Positions 6,060 through 10,081 of a DNA stretch of 10,081 nt are shown here, in pieces. The stretch is taken from positions 1 to 10,081 of the forward strand of contig VBCJ01000323.1 in NCBI GenBank assembly GCA_005884335.1. Reading direction: 5' to 3'. The notes beneath the pieces are model-generated. The model searched no databases, was not told the DNA's origin, and saw nothing but the letters and a program-made list of their open reading frames with translations. The DNA comes from Betaproteobacteria bacterium. Its GTDB lineage: Bacteria > Pseudomonadota > Gammaproteobacteria > Burkholderiales > SG8-39. Both the position numbers and the translations under genes were made by a program. Each line of letters begins with the position of its first letter. The stretch's first letter is position 1.

Positions 6060-7721
6060 ATGCTTTTGCATCTGTCCATTCGGGACTTCGCGATCGTCGA
6101 TCGCCTGGAACTCGAGTTTCGGCCGGGTTTTACCGCCCTGACAGGCGAAACCGGCGCGGGAAAATCAATCCTGATCGACGCGTTGTCGATGACGCTCGGG
6201 GATCGCACCGGAAGCGAGCAGGTGCGTTCCGGGGCCGAACGTGCCGACGTGACTGCCGAATTCGCCATCGATTCGCTGCCCGGAATCGGGGACTGGTTGC
6301 ACGAGCACGCGCTCGAGGGCGATCCGAACCGGTTGCTGTTGCGCCGCGTGGTGGACGCGAACGGGCGCTCGCGCGCATTCATCAACGGCCACGCCGCGAC
6401 GATCAACCAGATGCGCGAGGCGGGAGATCGGCTCGTCGACATCCACGGCCAGCATGCGCACCAGTCGCTTCTCAGGCCCGAGGCCCAGCGCATGGTGCTC
6501 GACGCGCACGCCGGGCTTGCTTCACTTGCTCAAGAAACGGGTGGCGCCCACCGCGAATGGCAAAGACTTCGCCGTGCGAGACTCGACCACGAGAACAATG
6601 CGGCGGCACGCGATGCGGAACGGGAGCAGCTCAGTTGGCAGCTCGAAGAGCTGTCACGGCTTGCGCTTGCGCCCGGGGAATGGGAGACGATCCAGTCGGA
6701 GCACGGACGGCTTGCCCACGCGGCGACCCTCATGGAGGGCGTTCGGGACGCGATCGACGCGCTTTCCGAGTCTGAAAACGCCGCGCTCGGTTCGCTGTCG
6801 GGAGTACTTTCACGGCTGCGCCCGCTCACCGAATTCGATGGATTGCTGCGCGATACCTTTGCCGTGCTCGAGTCGGGGGAAGCACAGTTGCGCGAAGCCG
6901 CTTATGCGCTGAGACATTACGCCGATCGCATCGAGCTCGATCCGAAGCGCCTCCACGAGGTCGAGCAGCGCCTCGAGGCGGTGCACAACGCGGCGCGCAA
7001 GTTTCGCGCACGTCCGGAGGCGCTGCCCGAGGTTCTGGCTTCACTCCGGGTGCGGCTGAAGGATCTGGAAATGACAGCGGATCTCGAAGCCCTCGCCCTG
7101 CAGGAGCAGGCTGCGCGCTCGCGCTACGGCGGGCTTGCGACACGGCTTTCGGCCGAGCGCAATAAGGCCGCGACGAAACTCGGCCGCGAGGTGAACGCCG
7201 CAATGAAGGAACTCGCGATGTCCGGCGGGCGGTTCGAGGTGGAGCTGCGCTCGCTTTTGCCTGACGGCAGTGTCGCGGGAAACGAACAGGTCGAGTTTCT
7301 GGTGACGACCAATCCGGGCACCGAGCCGCGCCCTCTCGCCAAGGTGGTTTCCGGAGGAGAACTGTCCCGCATCAGCCTTGCGATTCAGGTGATCACGAGC
7401 CGGGCGGCCGCGGTGCCTACGTTGATTTTCGACGAGGTCGACGCGGGGATCGGCGGAGCCGTGGCCGAAGTCGTGGGCAAGAAGCTGAGAACCTTGGGCG
7501 GGGAGCGTCAAGTGATGTGCGTCACGCATCTTCCGCAGGTGGCCGCCCAAGCCCGCGAGCAGTGGTCGGTGTCCAAGGGCACCGAAAGCGGCAGTGCGCG
7601 GAGCCGGGTCGCCGTGCTCGACCCGAAATCACGCATCGAGGAAATCGCGCGCATGCTGGGTGGGGTCGCGATCACTGCGACGACGCGCAAGCACGCGGCG
7701 GAGATGCTCGGCTTGCGGTAA
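6060..7721 (+). CDS. recN: DNA repair protein RecN
   Basis: SMC-like ATPase that acts early in recombinational repair of double-strand breaks, helping keep broken ends and sister DNA together for RecA. At 553 residues it is standard length. The Walker A motif GETGAGKS (29-36) follows the typical start LHLSIRDFAIVDRLELEF. DIHGQHAHQSLL is the RecN-specific block following the N-terminal ATPase half. The middle of the protein is a long charged helical region, consistent with the coiled coil. The C-terminal half has the ABC signature SGGELS (431-436), Walker B PTLIFDEVD (Asp458, Glu459), and the THLPQVAAQA block. It starts 6 nt after nadK with no obvious ribosome site, so translation is probably coupled to nadK. 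No LexA box of the CTGT-N8-ACAG type was seen before it or before nadK. Confidence 0.98.
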   Translation: MLLHLSIRDFAIVDRLELEFRPGFTALTGETGAGKSILIDALSMTLGDRTGSEQVRSGAERADVTAEFAIDSLPGIGDWLHEHALEGDPNRLLLRRVVDANGRSRAFINGHAATINQMREAGDRLVDIHGQHAHQSLLRPEAQRMVLDAHAGLASLAQETGGAHREWQRLRRARLDHENNAAARDAEREQLSWQLEELSRLALAPGEWETIQSEHGRLAHAATLMEGVRDAIDALSESENAALGSLSGVLSRLRPLTEFDGLLRDTFAVLESGEAQLREAAYALRHYADRIELDPKRLHEVEQRLEAVHNAARKFRARPEALPEVLASLRVRLKDLEMTADLEALALQEQAARSRYGGLATRLSAERNKAATKLGREVNAAMKELAMSGGRFEVELRSLLPDGSVAGNEQVEFLVTTNPGTEPRPLAKVVSGGELSRISLAIQVITSRAAAVPTLIFDEVDAGIGGAVAEVVGKKLRTLGGERQVMCVTHLPQVAAQAREQWSVSKGTESGSARSRVAVLDPKSRIEEIARMLGGVAITATTRKHAAEMLGLR

Positions 7722-7765
7722 TATCTGCGGGTCAGTTGACGTCAGTCGGCCTAGGAGGACAGGGG

Positions 7766-8134
7766 ATGAACTCGGCAAACCGTCAGACGGGCGTAAGCCA
7801 AATCGTTCTGCTCGTCGTGATTGTGGTGGCTCTCGCGGCGGCGTATGTTGCGATCGACCTCTACACCGGGGGCGAGAAAGACATGCTGACCGTCGAGACG
7901 CGTGGCGTGGGGATGATCTCCGCGCTTTCGGCGTACAAGCGCGAGAGCGGCGCCTATCCAGAGGCTCTCGACAAGCTCGTACCCAAGTACGTCCCGGCAG
8001 TGAGCAAGTGCCCGGGCGGCGCGCCTATGGGCTACCTTGTTTCGAGCGGTGAGTACGTCATTTCCTGTCCGAACGTGGTCTTCAAATCCATGCCGTACAG
8101 CTACGACTCGCGATCGAAGCGTTGGCGCGGTTGA
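7766..8134 (+). CDS. Small single-helix, pseudopilin-like protein
   Basis: 122-residue protein of unassigned function. A short polar leader with one arginine and ending in glycine (MNSANRQTG) precedes a strongly hydrophobic helix, about residues 13-30 (IVLLVVIVVALAAAYVAI). Next is a soluble part with ALSAYKRESGAYPEALDKLV (53-72), which resembles the segment just after the N-terminal helix in type II secretion pseudopilins and type IV pilins, where short peptides or filaments carry 'Y..eng.YP..l..L'. Cys82 and Cys101, each followed by proline, could form a disulfide. The prepilin-peptidase site is degenerate: after Gly9 the sequence is VSQIV, without the usual Phe/Met at +1 or Glu at +5. A simple membrane anchor is therefore equally possible. 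AGGAGG lies 7 nt before the ATG. It is 44 nt after recN with no clear terminator between, so co-transcription is possible. No other secretion or pilus gene is visible nearby. Confidence 0.85.
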   Translation: MNSANRQTGVSQIVLLVVIVVALAAAYVAIDLYTGGEKDMLTVETRGVGMISALSAYKRESGAYPEALDKLVPKYVPAVSKCPGGAPMGYLVSSGEYVISCPNVVFKSMPYSYDSRSKRWRG

Positions 8135-8160
8135 TTTTCACCCGGTATTGCTTCATGGGT

Positions 8161-8189
8161 TTGTGCGGGTGGGACCGTTCGGCTAGAAT
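8161..8189 (+). promoter_or_regulatory. Probable sigma-70 promoter of the tRNA-Val gene
   Basis: TTGTGC (8161-8166), 17 bp, then TAGAAT (8184-8189), followed by a GC-rich stretch (CCGGCAC) of the type seen at growth-controlled stable-RNA promoters. Predicted start is near 8196, 6 nt before the mature tRNA. The -35 is only half-consensus. The rest of the 8135-8201 gap shows only a weak CACCCG/CGGGTG pair, too widely spaced to call a terminator for the preceding gene. Confidence 0.55.
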
Positions 8190-8201
8190 CCGGCACTTCC
8201 C

Positions 8202-8278
8202 AGGCGCGTAGCTCAGTTGGCTAGAGCGCATCCTTGACATGGATGAGGTCGTTGGTTCGATTCCAATCGCGCCTACCA
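8202..8278 (+). tRNA. tRNA-Val (anticodon GAC)
   Basis: A 77-nt cloverleaf that folds completely. The acceptor stem is AGGCGCG/CGCGCCT, the D stem GCTC/GAGC, and the anticodon stem CATCC/GGATG. The loop is TTGACAT, giving anticodon GAC at 8236-8238, which reads valine codons GUC and GUU. The variable region is AGGTC. The T stem is GTTGG/CCAAT, with one G-T pair and the usual TTCGATT loop. The discriminator is A and the CCA end is encoded in the gene. It appears to be a single transcription unit with its own promoter and a terminator just downstream. Confidence 0.97.
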
Positions 8279-8292
8279 ACTGTTGTTGAATT

Positions 8293-8313
8293 CGGCGGCA
8301 CGGCCGCCGCTTT
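8293..8313 (+). terminator. Rho-independent terminator of tRNA-Val
   Basis: CGGCGGC and GCCGCCG form a perfect 7-bp stem around an ACG loop, followed by CTTTAAC. It is 15 nt after the CCA end of the tRNA. The stem is very GC-rich but the T tract is short, so termination may be partial. The gap 8279-8379 is taken up by this hairpin and the larger one at 8318-8367. Confidence 0.6.
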
Positions 8314-8317
8314 AACT

Positions 8318-8367
8318 CCGCGCGTTGGAACGCACGCAAAGCGGCGTTCAACGCGCGGTTTTGCTTT
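8318..8367 (+). terminator. Strong terminator-like hairpin in the thrS leader
   Basis: The outer arms CCGCGCGTTGGAACGC and GCGTTCAACGCGCGG pair over 15 bp with one bulged G. An inner CGC-AAA-GCG extends the stem to about 18 bp. It is followed directly by TTTTGCTTT. The tail ends 12 nt before the thrS ATG. By form it is an intrinsic terminator. By position it could be a second stop for tRNA transcription or an attenuator or leader structure controlling thrS. No promoter of quality is visible between it and the thrS start, and there would be no room for one. Confidence 0.7.
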
Positions 8368-8379
8368 GATGATGGGCGC

Positions 8380-10081
8380 ATGCCGAATATCCGCCTCCCT
8401 GACGGCTCGATAAAGAGCTTTCCCACCCCGCTCACCGTGGCCGAGGTCGCCCAGGCGATCGGACCGGGACTGGCGCGAGCGGCGCTCGCAGGAAGAGTGG
8501 ATGGCAAGCTCGTCGATACCTCCCATCGAATCGACCGCGATGCTGAAGTGTCGATCATCACCGAACGCGACCGGGAAGGGGTCGAGATCCTGCGGCACTC
8601 CACTGCGCACCTGCTCGCCTACGCGGTGAAGGACCTGTTCCCCGAAGCGCAAGTCACCATCGGGCCGGTGGTGGAAAACGGGTTCTACTACGATTTTTCG
8701 TTCAAGAGGCCGTTCACGCCAGACGATCTCGACGCCATCGAAAAGCGCATGGCGGAACTGGCGAAAAAGGACTTACCGGTGACGCGCGAGGTCTGGCCGC
8801 GCGACAAGGCGGTTCAATACTTCAAGTCCATCGGCGAGCACTACAAGGCCGAGATCGTCGCCTCGATACCCGCGAACGAAGAGATCTCGCTGTACCGGGA
8901 AGGCGATTTCATCGATTTGTGCCGCGGCCCGCACGTTCCGTCCACCGGGAAGCTCAGGGTATTCAAGCTGATGAAGGTCGCCGGCGCCTACTGGCGCGGA
9001 GATTCGAAGAACGAGATGCTGCAGCGGATCTACGGGACCGCCTGGGCCAAGAAGGAGGAGCAGGAAGCCTACTTGCGCATGATCGAGGAGGCGGAGAAGC
9101 GCGATCACCGGCGGCTGGGCACGCAACTCGATCTTTTCCACCTTCAGGAGGAAGCACCCGGCATGGTGTTTTGGCATCCGAAGGGCTGGGCGATCTGGCA
9201 GCAGGTCGAGCAATACATGCGTCGCGTCTACCGGGACCACGGCTATCTCGAAGTGCGCTGCCCGCAGATCCTCGACCGCAGTCTGTGGGAGAAATCCGGT
9301 CATTGGGAAAACTACAAGGAGCTGATGTTCACCACCGAGTCGGAGAAGCGCGACTACGCGATCAAGCCGATGAACTGCCCCGGCCACGTGCTGATCTACA
9401 GCAAGGGCCTGCATAGCTATCGCGAGTTGCCGCTGCGCTATGGCGAGTTCGGCGTGTGCACGCGCAACGAACCCTCGGGCGCTCTGCACGGCATCATGCG
9501 CATCCGCGCTTTCACCCAGGACGACGGCCACATATTTTGCACCGAGGAGCAGATCCAGCCGGAAGTCACGGCGTTCACGACCTTGCTGCAAAAGGTCTAC
9601 GCAGACTTCGGCTTCACCGAGGTCGTCTACAAACTCGCGACGCGCCCTCCGAAACGGGTCGGCGCAGACGAGCTTTGGGACAAAGCCGAACGCGCGCTTC
9701 GGGCATCGCTCCATTCGAGCGGTCTCGCTTACGAAGTGCTCCCGGAAGAGGGGGCATTCTACGGCCCCAAGATCGAATACCACCTGAAAGACAGCATCGG
9801 TCGCTCTTGGCAGTGCGGCACCATGCAGGTCGATTTCTCCATGCCCGGACTGCTCGGCGCGGAGTACGTCGCCGAGGACAACACGCGCAGGGTGCCGGTG
9901 ATGCTGCACCGGGCCATCGTCGGATCGATGGAGCGATTCATCGGGATTCTCATCGAGCACTACGCGGGCGCCATGCCGCTGTGGCTTGCGCCGGTGCAGG
10001 TGATGGTGCTCAATATTTCGGAAGGCCAGGCCGATTACGCCGCGCGGGTCGCGACCGCCCTGAAGCAGGCCGGCTACCGTT
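8380..10081 (+). CDS. thrS: Threonyl-tRNA synthetase, C-terminus cut by window edge
   Basis: Class II synthetase that charges tRNA-Thr and hydrolyses mis-made Ser-tRNA-Thr. 567 codons are present; the family is about 640 residues, so most of the anticodon-binding domain lies beyond the edge. Domains in order are TGS (about 1-61), the editing domain, and the catalytic core from about residue 240. The editing domain has His73 and His77 in HSTAH, and Cys181 and His185 in DLCRGPH. The three zinc ligands of the active site are Cys333 (KPMNCPGH), His384 (TQDDGH) and His510 (VMLHRAIVGS). The motif 2 arginine is Arg362 (RNEPSGALHG). Active-site and editing residues are therefore all intact. The ATG at 8380 begins the family-typical MPNIRLPDGS. 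It has only a weak ribosome site (GGG close to the ATG), and a strong hairpin ends 12 nt upstream. Confidence 0.98.
   Translation, partial: MPNIRLPDGSIKSFPTPLTVAEVAQAIGPGLARAALAGRVDGKLVDTSHRIDRDAEVSIITERDREGVEILRHSTAHLLAYAVKDLFPEAQVTIGPVVENGFYYDFSFKRPFTPDDLDAIEKRMAELAKKDLPVTREVWPRDKAVQYFKSIGEHYKAEIVASIPANEEISLYREGDFIDLCRGPHVPSTGKLRVFKLMKVAGAYWRGDSKNEMLQRIYGTAWAKKEEQEAYLRMIEEAEKRDHRRLGTQLDLFHLQEEAPGMVFWHPKGWAIWQQVEQYMRRVYRDHGYLEVRCPQILDRSLWEKSGHWENYKELMFTTESEKRDYAIKPMNCPGHVLIYSKGLHSYRELPLRYGEFGVCTRNEPSGALHGIMRIRAFTQDDGHIFCTEEQIQPEVTAFTTLLQKVYADFGFTEVVYKLATRPPKRVGADELWDKAERALRASLHSSGLAYEVLPEEGAFYGPKIEYHLKDSIGRSWQCGTMQVDFSMPGLLGAEYVAEDNTRRVPVMLHRAIVGSMERFIGILIEHYAGAMPLWLAPVQVMVLNISEGQADYAARVATALKQAGYR

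Noticed and set aside
7731..7746. TGACGTCA palindrome and a GTCAGT direct repeat just before the small pseudopilin-like gene, with TTGACG resembling a -35.
   Set aside because: No -10 hexamer lies at a suitable distance, and an 8-bp palindrome of this kind is expected by chance. It is not enough to call an operator or promoter.
8140..8171. CACCCG/CGGGTG inverted repeat after the pseudopilin-like gene, considered as a terminator.
   Set aside because: The arms are only 6 bp with a 20-nt loop and no T tract; part of it overlaps the likely tRNA-Val promoter.

Overview
This window looks like a chromosomal housekeeping segment of a GC-rich betaproteobacterium. The basis is gene order (hrcA, hemH, grpE, dnaK and dnaJ on one strand, divergent from nadK and recN), the family-typical protein sequences, and the heat-shock promoter type. 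No database search was possible, so genus is not assigned. No mobile element, CRISPR array, integrase or defence gene was seen, and no gene has obviously foreign composition.

Leftward half (minus strand, read from about 5.1 kb down to 1): hrcA (heat-shock repressor), hemH (ferrochelatase), grpE, dnaK, and the first 25 codons of dnaJ, which runs off the window's left edge. GrpE, DnaK and DnaJ form one chaperone machine. Two good sigma-32-type promoters are visible, one before grpE and one in the grpE-dnaK gap. Two hairpins lie between dnaK and dnaJ. No CIRCE operator is visible, so the HrcA made here probably acts elsewhere, for example on groESL.

Rightward half (plus strand): nadK and recN form a tight pair separated by 6 nt. 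nadK is preceded by a near-consensus sigma-70 promoter placed so that its predicted transcription start falls on the nadK ATG, suggesting a leaderless mRNA. A small one-helix, pseudopilin-like protein with a perfect Shine-Dalgarno follows recN. Next come a tRNA-Val(GAC) gene with its own promoter and terminator, then thrS, cut at the right edge after 567 codons. A very stable hairpin with a T-rich tail ends 12 nt before the thrS start codon.

Most genes are ordinary. The points worth a second look are regulatory: the nested palindrome around the dnaK promoter, the dnaK-dnaJ hairpins, the leaderless nadK candidate, and the terminator-like hairpin abutting thrS. The pseudopilin-like gene, with a degenerate processing site, is the only protein of uncertain role. 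I do not see a clear new multi-gene system.
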